Made by a program: the position numbers and the translations under genes. This document shows, piece by piece, positions 1-7,777 of a DNA stretch of 42,459 bases. Below the pieces are notes generated by a model. It had not been told where the DNA came from, made no database searches, and was given only the letters and a program-made list of their open reading frames with translations. The DNA lies in the NCBI GenBank assembly GCA_002748665.1, contig PDTB01000032.1, positions 1 through 42,459 on the forward strand, in the 5' to 3' direction. The number at the start of each line of letters is the position of its first letter. Position 1 is the stretch's first letter. The stretch is from Dethiosulfovibrio peptidovorans. GTDB taxonomy: Bacteria; Synergistota; Synergistia; Synergistales; Dethiosulfovibrionaceae.

Positions 1-2
1 TT

Positions 3-65
3 GAGAACAAAATCAACTTCTCCAACACGCTACAAGAAGCTCTTCGAGAAAGGTTAGGGGTATAA
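3..65 (+). CDS. HicB-like antitoxin, C-terminal end (partial)
   Basis: The window opens inside a plus-strand frame that ends at TAA 63-65. Its last residues read NFSNTLQEALRERLGV, which resembles the usual C-terminus of HicB-family antitoxins (NFSxxLQEAL motif, part of the small DNA-binding end). Only about 20 codons are visible, so the call rests on this short motif. A strong terminator follows directly. If correct, a HicA toxin gene should lie upstream, outside the window. Confidence 0.45.
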   Translation, partial: ENKINFSNTLQEALRERLGV

Positions 66-68
66 TAA

Positions 69-104
69 AAAGTCAGCCCTCCGAATAATCGGGGGGCTGA
101 CTTT
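69..104 (+). terminator. Rho-independent terminator after HicB-like gene
   Basis: A 16-bp stem (69-84 with 89-104, one G-T pair) closes a four-base ATAA loop. A-rich sequence precedes it and a short T-run lies at 111-115. It sits just after the stop at 65 and just before the stop of the minus-strand gene ending at 103, so it may end transcription from both sides. Confidence 0.8.
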
Positions 105-447
105 ATGCTCTTTTTAGCTCAACAAGCACCCTGGCAAGCCTGTCTATAGCCTGGTCGAAGACAGCCTCCTCAACCCCTGGAGCTGGCTTCTGATGGGCAA
201 AAACCAGATGCAGCAACTCATGAACAATAGACTGCTCCTCATCCGAACCAAAGCCCTCAATCAATTCCCTGTCCTCAATTCGCTTGATACGGATAAGAGC
301 CTGCTCCTGAGCTATTACATACATCACATTGCCATCAACACCAGGCGCAAGCTCTCCTTTCTCAGCATACCTGATCTTGATATCCTAATTAGAAACGCCC
401 AGAATCGAGGCCCATTTCTTGCATAACACACTAAGTGTATCGTCCAC
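103..447 (-). pseudogene. HExxH putative metalloprotein gene with in-frame amber stop
   Basis: Reading from GTG 445-447 gives a 114-codon frame interrupted only by TAG at 385-387 (codon 21). The GTG has a perfect GGAGGT ribosome binding site nine bases upstream (457-462). Downstream of the amber the frame continues DIKIRYAEKGELAPG and contains HELLH, an HExxH zinc-binding motif as in small phage or integrative-element metallopeptidase-like proteins. Upstream it reads KKWASILGVSN. As I recall the family, a Trp occupies this position (WDI), so a TGG to TAG change is the simplest explanation. A shorter product could start at GTG 327 or ATG 324, but those starts lack a clear ribosome site. It is either a recent pseudogene or read through by a suppressor. 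It is divergent from the DUF2188 gene. Confidence 0.6.
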
Positions 448-504
448 TACACAAACACCTCCACTATATATGTGTTAGCATTAGTCAGGGAAGGAGGTGA
501 TTCT

Positions 505-726
505 ATGGCGAAACAACATCACGTAATCCCCCAAAACGGGGGATGGGCTGTTAAGACTGACCACGCCGAAAGAGCTTCAAAGGTGACCGACACCAAAGCA
601 GAAGCAACCGCATTCGCACGTCAAGTCAGTCAAAACCAGGGGACGGAGCTAATCATCCATAACAAGGATGGACGCATTGCCCAGAAAGACAGCCATGGCA
701 ACGATCCCTATCCCCCAAAAGGATAG
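505..726 (+). CDS. DUF2188 domain protein
   Basis: This 73-residue protein starts at ATG 505 behind an excellent ribosome site (AAGGAGGTGAT, 491-501); the in-frame upstream codons at 472 are unlikely starts. It has the DUF2188 pattern: HHVIPQNGGWAVK near the N-terminus, then a helix rich in Lys and Ala (KAEATAFARQVSQNQG), then a strand (ELIIHNKDGRI) and a DPYPPKG tail. DUF2188 proteins are small and of unknown function, and are common on mobile elements and in accessory regions. It lies between the HExxH gene (divergent) and the integrase, so it is probably cargo of the integrated element. Confidence in the family is high; function is unknown. Confidence 0.85.
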   Translation: MAKQHHVIPQNGGWAVKTDHAERASKVTDTKAEATAFARQVSQNQGTELIIHNKDGRIAQKDSHGNDPYPPKG

Positions 727-737
727 GAAGAAGTAAA

Positions 738-772
738 GGCCCCGCCGAGCGCACCGGTGGGCGGGGGAGTGA
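738..772 (+). terminator. GC-rich hairpin after DUF2188 gene
   Basis: A CCCCGCC / GGCGGGG stem with a loop of about 13 bases follows the DUF2188 stop. No T-run follows, so it may be a weak or Rho-assisted terminator or only an RNA-stabilising hairpin. The rest of the gap to 985 shows a small 6-bp inverted repeat at 880-897 and no convincing gene. Confidence 0.35.
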
Positions 773-985
773 AATTCAGCGTCTTGCGAGCCGGTCTCCA
801 CGATACACAAATCACTTTGCGACTAAGAGGATAGACACAAAAAGCCCCGCAGCCATCACCACTCATACATAATCGCTTGTGCCTATTCTACTAGGCATCA
901 GTTTGTCTTTCAAGGGGCAATCTCCGTAGGTCACTTTTTATTTTCTTACTTACCCCCTCACCCCATCCAACCAATCAGCCCACCA

Positions 986-2107
986 CTACATCATTTCTCT
1001 TCTCTGTGGCAGGTATTCGGCATGGTTGTAGGCAGCTCGAACGGTGTTGCGCTGCACGTGGGCAAGCTGTCGCTCGATCACATCCGGTGACCAGCCGTTC
1101 TCATTGAGAATCGTGCTTGCCATGCTGCGGAACCCATGCCCTGTCATCTGCTCTTTGGTATATCCCATACGCCTGAGAGCAGCGTTGATAGTATTCTCCG
1201 AGATCGGCTTGCCCCATGCACGAATAGAGGGGAAGACAAGCTGAGCATGTCCTGTCAGAGGGTACAGGTCTCTCAAAGCGTTGACGGCCTGTTTTGACAG
1301 GGGAACTATATGAAGCCGCTTCATCTTCATTTTCTCCGCAGGAATTCTCCACTCTGCCTTATCAAGATCGATCTCGCCCCACTCAGCCGACCTGAGCTCA
1401 CCTTGCCGGACAAAGCAATACGCCAATATCTGCATGGCGATCCTCACCACCGCAGAACCGCCCATGGTCTCAATCGCCCGCATCAGGGCCCCTATCTCCT
1501 TCGGGTCTTTCACTGACGGGTGGTGCTTATGATTCAACGGAGTCAAAGCCCCTCTTAGGGCTGCCGCCGAATCCACCTCCACAGTCCCCGTCGCAAGCCC
1601 ATAGCGGAATATCTGAGAGCAGATATGGAGAATCCTGTGAGCCGTATCATGGTGGCCTCTATCGTCTATAGCCTTCAATATCGGCAAAAGAGTACGCGGA
1701 GAAATGCCCTGTATCGGCTCATCTGCTAAATGAGGATACACGAACCGTTCAAGACAATATCGAGTCCTCTGAGTTGTCCCAGGGGCCAAAACGGGCACAA
1801 CTTGCCGTGCATGCCATTCCTCCGCCACATCTCGAAACGAAAGGCCCCCTGAAGCAGGGGTGAAGGGACTTTCCCCCTTCGAAATCTCCAGCTTGATACG
1901 ATCCCTTTCCTCCCTGGCCTCTTTCAACCCCACACCAGGATACCGCCCCAAGCTTTTCTTTCTCTCCTTGCCATTTACCCAGAAGCGAAGCCGCCACAGC
2001 TTGCTCCCCCTCGGGGTAATTTCGAGATACAAGCCACGGTCATCTCTCATCATGTATGACTTCTCTTTAGGCTTTGCCTTCCGTATTGCCACGTCACTCA
2101 GAGCCAT
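986..2107 (-). CDS. Tyrosine recombinase / integrase (DUF4102, P4-type)
   Basis: A 373-residue site-specific recombinase. The N-terminus (MALSDVAIRKAKPKEKSYMM) followed by GLYLEITPRGSKLWRLRF is the DUF4102 arm-binding domain of P4/CP4-57-type integrases. The catalytic domain shows the Arg of the RQGELRSAEW box, the HGFRSMASTILNE box (His-x-x-Arg) and a late HVQRNTVRAAYNH segment containing the Tyr nucleophile. ATG 2107 is preferred over the in-frame ATG at 2131 because a GGAGG lies about eight bases before it. Integrases of this family commonly use tRNA 3' ends as attachment sites, and a tRNA-Leu ends 178 bases away. The gene should drive integration and excision of an element extending left of the window. 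Confidence 0.93.
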   Translation of the reverse strand: MALSDVAIRKAKPKEKSYMMRDDRGLYLEITPRGSKLWRLRFWVNGKERKKSLGRYPGVGLKEAREERDRIKLEISKGESPFTPASGGLSFRDVAEEWHARQVVPVLAPGTTQRTRYCLERFVYPHLADEPIQGISPRTLLPILKAIDDRGHHDTAHRILHICSQIFRYGLATGTVEVDSAAALRGALTPLNHKHHPSVKDPKEIGALMRAIETMGGSAVVRIAMQILAYCFVRQGELRSAEWGEIDLDKAEWRIPAEKMKMKRLHIVPLSKQAVNALRDLYPLTGHAQLVFPSIRAWGKPISENTINAALRRMGYTKEQMTGHGFRSMASTILNENGWSPDVIERQLAHVQRNTVRAAYNHAEYLPQRREMM

Positions 2108-2122
2108 GGGTTCGCCCTCCTG

Positions 2123-2197
2123 ACCGTACATATTTCACCACCACCGTGCAGATGTACGGTTTTATGTACGGTGATATGTCCGGTTTTGTACGATTTT
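2123..2197. repeat. Cluster of ATGTACGGT repeats in the integrase leader
   Basis: Direct copies of ATGTACGGT or close variants start at 2152, 2164, 2176 (ATGTCCGGT) and about 2186 (TTGTACGAT). The first three are exactly 12 bp apart. Two inverted copies lie at 2123-2131 (exact) and 2143-2151 (TGCACGGT core). The position between the attachment site and the integrase start suits arm-type integrase sites, excisionase sites or a repressor operator for int. Confidence 0.6.
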
Positions 2198-2220
2198 AGG
2201 CGAACCTCTACGTCAGGTCA

Positions 2221-2251
2221 AATAAGAAAAAACCCGCCGTCAGGCGGGTTT
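2221..2251 (-). terminator. Rho-independent terminator downstream of tRNA-Leu
   Basis: On the minus strand an eight-base AACCCGCC / GGCGGGTT stem (2231-2238 with 2243-2250) with a four-base loop runs into a T-rich tract. It lies 34 bases past the 3' end of the tRNA-Leu gene and fits termination of that transcript before the integrated element. Confidence 0.75.
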
Positions 2252-2284
2252 ACGTACTCATATGACACTATGTGTTTTGATAAC

Positions 2285-2370
2285 TGGTGCCGGAGGGGAG
2301 ACTCGAACTCCCACGGAGTTACCCCCGGCGGATTTTGAATCCGCTGCGTCTACCATTCCGCCACTCCGGC
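2285..2370 (-). tRNA. tRNA-Leu (CAA), CCA encoded
   Basis: An 86-base tRNA on the minus strand. The 7-bp acceptor stem pairs 2364-2370 with 2289-2295, A is the discriminator at 2288 and CCA is encoded at 2285-2287. The anticodon stem GCGGA/TCCGC encloses loop TTCAAAA, giving anticodon CAA. There is a long variable arm typical of tRNA-Leu and a standard T arm (GTTCGAGTC). Its 3' end faces the integrase gene, so the CCA end probably forms the crossover site of the neighbouring element; the gene itself is intact. Confidence 0.95.
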
Positions 2371-2380
2371 ACGAGAACTA

Positions 2381-2409
2381 CTTTTACCATAGAATAGCTC
2401 TTATGTCCA
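2381..2409 (-). promoter_or_regulatory. Probable tRNA-Leu promoter
   Basis: On the minus strand TGGACA (2404-2409) and TAAAAG (2381-2386) are separated by exactly 17 bases. Transcription would begin about four bases before the tRNA 5' end at 2370, as expected for a tRNA gene. The match to consensus is moderate. Confidence 0.4.
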
Positions 2410-2472
2410 GAGTCTTTCAGAGAGCTCGAACAACACAGGCCTCCTGCAAAAGTCAGAAAGGGATCGAATGGC

Positions 2473-2940
2473 TCACCCCATATGTGGAGCAGATAAAGAC
2501 CGCCGGACCATCCGTATGCCGTGCTCTCCGTTTCTGTAATATCGCTCTAAAGCCCTGCTCACTCGAAAACCGTGACGTTTGTAAAAAGCCAGAGCTTCTC
2601 TATTGGATAATCGAACGGTGAGCTCCACCAATCTGCACCCCCATTCTTCCCCGAGGACGTAGCTCCCACAGAGAAGCTGACTTCCCGCCCCCATCCTTCT
2701 CCATTTCGGATGAACCGATAGCTCCATAATCCATAAGGATTTTCTCCAGCGCTCCACAGCTATAAATCCCCGAAGCTCCTTGCGATAGAAAGCTCCCAGA
2801 TACCCCGTGACGTTTTCCAATTTTCTGAGATCAGCCATGATAGCCGAGGGAGGCCAGGGTGACACTTGGGAGATGTCCTCTATCTCTGCCATAGCAGGGA
2901 CATCCCCGGGAGAGCAAAAATAGATATCGAACATCAGCAC
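2473..2940 (-). CDS. rimI: RimI-like GNAT N-acetyltransferase
   Basis: About 155 residues with a GNAT fold. Strand and loop segments include GFIAVERWRKSLWIMELSV. The acetyl-CoA pyrophosphate loop is VHPKWRRMGAGSQLL (HPxxRRxGxG) and the C-terminal core is NREALAFYKRHGF, typical of RimI, which acetylates the N-terminal Ala of ribosomal protein S18. In many bacteria rimI sits with the t6A gene tsaD; here its neighbour is purA, 60 bases upstream. An ATG at 2949 directly abuts the AAAGG ribosome site, so GTG 2940 (spacing nine) or ATG 2934 is the likelier start. It could instead be a related acetyltransferase with another protein substrate. Confidence 0.75.
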   Translation of the reverse strand: MLMFDIYFCSPGDVPAMAEIEDISQVSPWPPSAIMADLRKLENVTGYLGAFYRKELRGFIAVERWRKSLWIMELSVHPKWRRMGAGSQLLCGSYVLGEEWGCRLVELTVRLSNREALAFYKRHGFRVSRALERYYRNGEHGIRMVRRSLSAPHMG

Positions 2941-3000
2941 GGGGATCATCCTTTCGGAGCAACGAAAAAGGCGAGATCATTCGACTCCGCCTTGTCTTAA

Positions 3001-4290
3001 TCACAGGCCCCGAATGATCATCTGATCTCGGCCAGGACCAACGCCAATCAAGACAACGGGAACCCCGGTGATTTTTTCGATATATTCCACATATTCCCGA
3101 GCCGCTTTCGGAAGATCGTCGAAACTCCGTATATGGGAGATATCCTCGGTCCACCCAGGGAATGAACGATATTCTGGCACAACGTTCTCAAGAAAACTGA
3201 TATTTCCCAAAAACTCGGTACACCGTTCTCCGGCAACGGTGTAAGCTTCGCAGACTTTTATCTCGTTCAGCCCCGTCAACACATCCAGCTTGGTTAAAGT
3301 GATGCGGGTCATGCCGTTAATCCGAACGGCATACCGAAGAGCCACCATGTCCAACCATCCACATCGCCTGGGACGACCGGTGGTTGCCCCGTATTCACCA
3401 CCCTGATCCCGAAGATATTGCCCGAGATCTCCCTTATCCTCCGAGGGGAAAGGTCCCTCACCAACTCTGGTGAGATACGCTTTGACCACGCCAAACACTC
3501 GCTGTATATATTGGGGGGCCACCCCCAAGCCAACACATCCGCCAGCAGCAGTCGGACTGGAGCTGGTCACCATAGGGTACGTTCCGTAATCCACGTCCAG
3601 AAGGGTCCCCTGAGCCCCCTCAAGAAGCACGGTCTGCCCCTTCTCCAAGGCCGTATGGACAACTAAGGAGGTGTCGTCCACGTAGGGAGCTAAGGCCTTA
3701 CCCCAGGCTAAAGCCTGTCGATAGACCTCATCAAAGGATAAGGGGGATTCATCGTATATCTTGGAGAGAAGCTCATTTTTCTCGTCCAAATTCAGCTCAA
3801 GTTTCGTTCGAAGCACTTGGACATCCAAGAGGTCCTCAACACGGATGCCGCTTCTGTTGTATTTATCCACATAGCACGGACCGATCCCACGGCCTGTTGT
3901 ACCGATTTTATTCCCCTGACGCCGGGCCTCTTGGGCTTTATCCAGCTTTTTATGGTATGGCATCACCACGTGGGCTGCTCCACTGATCACCAATCGAGCC
4001 CGGTCTTTCCCCTTGGCTTGAAGTTCTGACAGTTCCCCTAAAAGCTGCTCTGGATCGAGCACCACGCCATTCCCGATCACACAGGTCTTGCCCGAATAGA
4101 GCATACCAGACGGCAGGAGATGGAACACGTGCTTCTCACCCTGGACAATCACCGTATGTCCTGCATTAGCTCCTCCCTGATATCGAGCAAAAATATCTAC
4201 CCGATCCCCCAAGGAATCGACGATTCGTCCCTTACCCTCATCGCCCCACTGTGCACCTATAATGGCATCTACTTTGCCCTTTAAAGCCAT
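3001..4290 (-). CDS. purA: Adenylosuccinate synthetase
   Basis: A full-length protein of 429 residues that makes adenylosuccinate from IMP, aspartate and GTP in AMP synthesis. The N-terminal nucleotide loop is GAQWGDEGKGRIVD. The catalytic segment NAGHTV, the IMP-binding part around GTTGRGIGPCYVDKYNRSGI, the ATTGRPRRCGWLD loop and the C-terminal guanine-binding KITGVPVVLIGVGP are all present. It begins at ATG 4290 behind AGGAGG. It has its own likely promoter (TATAAT at 4317-4322) and is separated by 100 bases from the ctpA-like gene upstream, so it may be partly independent of the large operon. rimI follows downstream. Confidence 0.97.
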   Translation of the reverse strand: MALKGKVDAIIGAQWGDEGKGRIVDSLGDRVDIFARYQGGANAGHTVIVQGEKHVFHLLPSGMLYSGKTCVIGNGVVLDPEQLLGELSELQAKGKDRARLVISGAAHVVMPYHKKLDKAQEARRQGNKIGTTGRGIGPCYVDKYNRSGIRVEDLLDVQVLRTKLELNLDEKNELLSKIYDESPLSFDEVYRQALAWGKALAPYVDDTSLVVHTALEKGQTVLLEGAQGTLLDVDYGTYPMVTSSSPTAAGGCVGLGVAPQYIQRVFGVVKAYLTRVGEGPFPSEDKGDLGQYLRDQGGEYGATTGRPRRCGWLDMVALRYAVRINGMTRITLTKLDVLTGLNEIKVCEAYTVAGERCTEFLGNISFLENVVPEYRSFPGWTEDISHIRSFDDLPKAAREYVEYIEKITGVPVVLIGVGPGRDQMIIRGL

Positions 4291-4316
4291 TGCTGTTGCC
4301 TCCTCACTAAAACGGC

Positions 4317-4322
4317 ATTATA
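4317..4322 (-). promoter_or_regulatory. Candidate -10 element for purA
   Basis: A perfect TATAAT on the minus strand lies 26 bases before the purA start codon. The expected -35 (about TGCCAT at 17-base spacing) is a poor match, so the promoter is tentative. Confidence 0.35.
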
Positions 4323-4390
4323 CGCCTCGTTCTGATTTGATGGCATATTCTGACGCTCTTTTTACTAAAGATGACACAACCGATACGATA

Positions 4391-5659
4391 TTATGGCTTC
4401 ATAGTGCCATCGTCTTCAGAAATCACCTGGTCACCTGAGATCATTATTGGATAGAGATCCTCAGAGAGGGGGAGAACAATCTCCCCACTGATCAATTGCA
4501 ATATCGCCTTTACGCCCCACGAAAGCTGAGTATCCTTTTGACGATCCTTGGTCCACTCGCCTGGAACGTCTATATCCGGTGAAATACCGACATGGTCGAT
4601 CACAGTGCCATCGGGCGTGTGATACCGAGCGATGGTCACATAAATGGCAGATCCATCCAACAGGTTGAACAAGGTCTGAACCGACCCTTTCCCAAAGGTC
4701 TTCCGCCCCACGAGAAGAGCTCTATCTCTGTCTCGGAGCGCTCCAGCCACAATTTCCGATGCGCTGGCACTCCCCTCATTAACGAGCACAGCCAAGGGCA
4801 AGTCAGTGATGGTACCGGAAGTACCGTAAATCTCGTCGTTAGCGCGATCCACTCGACCCTTAGTGCCGACGATCAACCCACTGTCAAGGAACATGTCGGA
4901 TATTTCAACAGCAGCATTGAGAAGCCCTCCACCGTTATTCCTCAAATCCAGGATCAAACCTCTGGCATGATCCTCCGTTAAGGAGAGGACAGCCTTTTTC
5001 AGATCTGCCGGGCTGGTATCCTTAAACTGAGAGAGGCGGACATATCCTATATCGTCGCTCAACATCTCGAATCGAACCGATTTGAGTTTGATCTCCTCAC
5101 GGATCATTTCCTTTTTGAGAAGCTCCGATTCGCCCTCTCGGCGGATCCACACCGTTACGGAAGTTCCAGGTTTCCCTCGTAATGAATCGACTATCTTATG
5201 AAGATCCCACCCCAAAACCACCGTCTCGCCGATCTTCACGATCTGATCCTGAGGCTTGAGACCAGCACGGTCAGCGGGAGTGTCCTCTATGGGACTAATT
5301 ACGAGAACGGCACCATCCCGCTGCCCGATATAAATACCCAAACCACCGTACTTACCTCGCAAATCAGTCTGCTCCTGCTCCAATTGTTCTGGATCTACAA
5401 ACCGCGTGTAGGGGTCACCCCACGCAGAGACCATACCGTTCATCGCACCGTATACCAAGTCTTTTTCTGTAACGTCCGTACTGGCTCCGTCCACCTGATA
5501 GGCTTCAATAATGGCCCGAGCTTGCTTCATAAGCCACAGAGAGTTCAAGGAAAAGGGTGCCACTCGATCCAGAGTTTTTGCATGACCCCCATCACATATG
5601 GAGAAGATCGAAACTACGACCACCAAACCTATGAGCAACGATCTTGCTCTATTCAACAT
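4391..5659 (-). CDS. ctpA: C-terminal processing protease (S41, CtpA-like)
   Basis: A 422-residue exported serine protease. ATG 5659 has GGAGG nine bases upstream and gives a signal peptide (MLNRARSLLIGLVVVVSIFS). A PDZ domain follows (GLGIYIGQRDGAVLVISPIE, with PADRAGLKPQDQIVKIGE). The S41 catalytic domain carries the Ser in NEGSASASEIVAGALRD and the Lys in GRKTFGKGSVQTL, the usual Ser-Lys dyad. Such proteases trim periplasmic proteins and, in several diderms, control peptidoglycan hydrolases. The gene is last in the run ftsE-ftsX-envC-ctpA, 31 bases after envC, which suggests it tunes the hydrolase system encoded just upstream. Confidence 0.93.
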   Translation of the reverse strand: MLNRARSLLIGLVVVVSIFSICDGGHAKTLDRVAPFSLNSLWLMKQARAIIEAYQVDGASTDVTEKDLVYGAMNGMVSAWGDPYTRFVDPEQLEQEQTDLRGKYGGLGIYIGQRDGAVLVISPIEDTPADRAGLKPQDQIVKIGETVVLGWDLHKIVDSLRGKPGTSVTVWIRREGESELLKKEMIREEIKLKSVRFEMLSDDIGYVRLSQFKDTSPADLKKAVLSLTEDHARGLILDLRNNGGGLLNAAVEISDMFLDSGLIVGTKGRVDRANDEIYGTSGTITDLPLAVLVNEGSASASEIVAGALRDRDRALLVGRKTFGKGSVQTLFNLLDGSAIYVTIARYHTPDGTVIDHVGISPDIDVPGEWTKDRQKDTQLSWGVKAILQLISGEIVLPLSEDLYPIMISGDQVISEDDGTMKP

Positions 5660-5690
5660 CAATCGGATCCTCCGTTTCTTATTTGCGTGA

Positions 5691-6893
5691 TCACAAATAC
5701 TTAAGGGGGTTCTTGGCATTCCCGTTCACTCGAACCTCAAAGTGCAGATGGGGCCCGGTAGTCACGCCCGTATCTCCCACGTTTCCTACAACTTTTCCTT
5801 CTGATATCCGCTGCCCCTCCGAGACAAGAATTCGACTGAGATGAGCGTACACAGTGGAAAAGCCCCCCCCATGATCCAAAATGACGATTTGGCCGTATCC
5901 CCGAAGCCACCCGGCATACAGGACATCCCCAGTTGCCGCAGCATGTACGGCAGTTCCCCTGGGAGCGCTGACGTCGATGCCAGTATGCATAGTTTTGGTC
6001 TTAAACTTAGGGTGAACCCTGTACCCAAACCGACTAGTGATCTTCCCCCGAAGAGGCCACCGAAATCGACCTTTGTGAGCGGGAAGAGGAGGAGTTTTTG
6101 GCGAACTCGGTCTTCCCTTATTGGTCAACCTCGCTTTCGCTTTCACGTATTCTTTGATCTTCCGCTGGACTTCTCGCTGATCCGCTTCGGCCTCTTTCAT
6201 GCTGATTATGTAAGCTTTTCGATTACCCCGAAGCTGAGCCAACAGATTGTTCCTCTTGATGACCGCCGCTTCCAGTTTCTTTTTCTGGACAGCTAACGCT
6301 TTTTTTTTCGCAAGGAGATCCTTCTCTCTCATGGACAACCCTTCAACCAGCCCCTCGATTCGCTGGCTCTCTCGCTCTACCGAACGAATCAGAGACTCGT
6401 CTTGAATCGCCAGCTTCTGAAGAAGATATCCCGTGTTCATTGCGTCAATAACGTTTTGAGACGACAGAAGGAGGTTCAACTCGGCCATACCACCAAACTT
6501 GTAGATAGCTACCAACCGTTCTCCCAAAAAAAACTTTAATTTTTTCCTCTTTTCTTCAAGTTTGGCGATACTCTTCTCCATGGTCGAGATCTCCAAAAGT
6601 AACTTCTTTCTTTTCAAATTTAAAAGAGAGACACTCTGCGCCGCTACTTGACGTTTTTGATCAAACCGAGCCAGCTCTCGAAGGTATCCAGCCTCCATTT
6701 TTTTCGAGGCCTTGATCAATGTCTGCTGCCGTAGGATTTGACGTTTGAGGATCCCCATATGGTGCTCCTCTTCTCGAATCTTGCGATCCAGTTCCTCCAT
6801 AGTTATTCCACCCGAAGCGACTCCTGCAAAGAAAAGCAGCAGGAGGGAAAACAACGACACCCCGCATAGCAGCCACCGACGATTATCGATCAT
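5691..6893 (-). CDS. envC: EnvC-like coiled-coil M23 peptidase
   Basis: A 400-residue exported protein starting at ATG 6893, which shares a base with the ftsX stop (TGATG). Signal peptide is residues 1-28. A long coiled coil (about 30-250), rich in Lys, Glu and Leu, resembles EnvC, which docks on the FtsX loop. The C-terminal LytM/M23 domain (about 295-400) contains HTGIDVSA, VYAHLSRI and GPHLHFEVRV. These are the His/Asp and His-x-His zinc-ligand positions of active M23 enzymes, whereas E. coli EnvC is a degenerate activator. This protein may therefore cut peptidoglycan itself. The position directly after ftsEX and before ctpA supports a role in septal wall splitting. Confidence 0.9.
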   Translation of the reverse strand: MIDNRRWLLCGVSLFSLLLLFFAGVASGGITMEELDRKIREEEHHMGILKRQILRQQTLIKASKKMEAGYLRELARFDQKRQVAAQSVSLLNLKRKKLLLEISTMEKSIAKLEEKRKKLKFFLGERLVAIYKFGGMAELNLLLSSQNVIDAMNTGYLLQKLAIQDESLIRSVERESQRIEGLVEGLSMREKDLLAKKKALAVQKKKLEAAVIKRNNLLAQLRGNRKAYIISMKEAEADQREVQRKIKEYVKAKARLTNKGRPSSPKTPPLPAHKGRFRWPLRGKITSRFGYRVHPKFKTKTMHTGIDVSAPRGTAVHAAATGDVLYAGWLRGYGQIVILDHGGGFSTVYAHLSRILVSEGQRISEGKVVGNVGDTGVTTGPHLHFEVRVNGNAKNPLKYL

Positions 6894-7777
6894 CACAAGG
6901 GCCTCAAAGCCTGACGAATAAAGCGATTTATGGCCAGCCAGCTGCAGAGCCACCCCACGACAACACCCGTCCCTACCAAGGTACCATACAAGCGATAGAG
7001 GATATCACCTACTTGGACGAATTGAAGAAGAGGCAAGGCCGAAGAGATGGAGGATATAACGTCAGCGTAGAACAGATGGATAATGGCTACGGCAAGCAAG
7101 GCACCATTCAGGCCCAAGAAAATACCCTGCAACACGAAGGGAAGCGCCACATAAGATCGCGTAGCTCCCACAAGAAGCATCACGGATATTTCCTGTCGTC
7201 GAGAGTATATTGCAATTCGGATGGTGTTAAAGAGAACCAAGGCACTGACCAAAACGGCAGTCAGAAGAACGACAAAAGCGACCTTCCCCGAGAGTAAGGA
7301 CACTCGAGTCAGCCTCTCGGCAAGAGCCCCAGCATAGACGACATCGTCCACCGAGGAATAGGTCAAAAGCTCACGAACGATAGACGACACATCCTTAGCC
7401 TGTTGGGCCTTAATTTCCACAGTCCACGGAAGAGGATTTTCACCTAGTAAGGTTACAGCCTTGGCCTGATTTCCAAGCTTAGCTTTCAACTTCTCCATAG
7501 CATCATCTGGAGAACTCCTCGTAACCGATGAGACCCATGGAAGTCGCTTCATCGCCGTTTCTACCGTTCGGGCATCCTCTGCAGAACGTAAAAAAGCCTG
7601 GATCGACAGATCACCCTCTATAGAGGCCGTCATCTGTTTTATATTGAGAGAGAAAAGAGCTGTACTTCCAACGAGAAAAAAAACGGCTGAAGCGGTCAGC
7701 AAAGTAAGAAGGCTAACCCCCCAATGTGCCCTTATGACCCGAAAGGAATCCCTAAATCCATATCTAAAGATCGCCAT
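6893..7777 (-). CDS. ftsX: Cell division protein FtsX
   Basis: A 294-residue membrane protein of the FtsX family. It has one N-terminal transmembrane segment (about 20-45), then a periplasmic domain (about 46-165) with IEGDLSIQAFLR and an SSPDDAMEKLKAKLG region. Three C-terminal transmembrane segments follow, including LLTAVLVSALVLFNTIRIAI and a YSRRQEISVMLLVGATRSYV FtsX-type permease motif. FtsX with FtsE transmits a cytoplasmic ATP signal to periplasmic peptidoglycan hydrolases. ATG 7777 lies inside the ftsE end (14-base overlap); the alternative TTG at 7780 is less likely. It is translationally coupled to envC. Confidence 0.95.
   Translation of the reverse strand: MAIFRYGFRDSFRVIRAHWGVSLLTLLTASAVFFLVGSTALFSLNIKQMTASIEGDLSIQAFLRSAEDARTVETAMKRLPWVSSVTRSSPDDAMEKLKAKLGNQAKAVTLLGENPLPWTVEIKAQQAKDVSSIVRELLTYSSVDDVVYAGALAERLTRVSLLSGKVAFVVLLTAVLVSALVLFNTIRIAIYSRRQEISVMLLVGATRSYVALPFVLQGIFLGLNGALLAVAIIHLFYADVISSISSALPLLQFVQVGDILYRLYGTLVGTGVVVGWLCSWLAINRFIRQALRPL

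Noticed and set aside
385-387. Pyrrolysine or programmed recoding at the amber codon
   Set aside because: Nothing in the window supports it, and the position is most simply explained by a TGG to TAG mutation; kept only as a check.
5198-5704. Plus-strand open frame over ctpA
   Set aside because: Antisense shadow of the CtpA-like gene with no family features.
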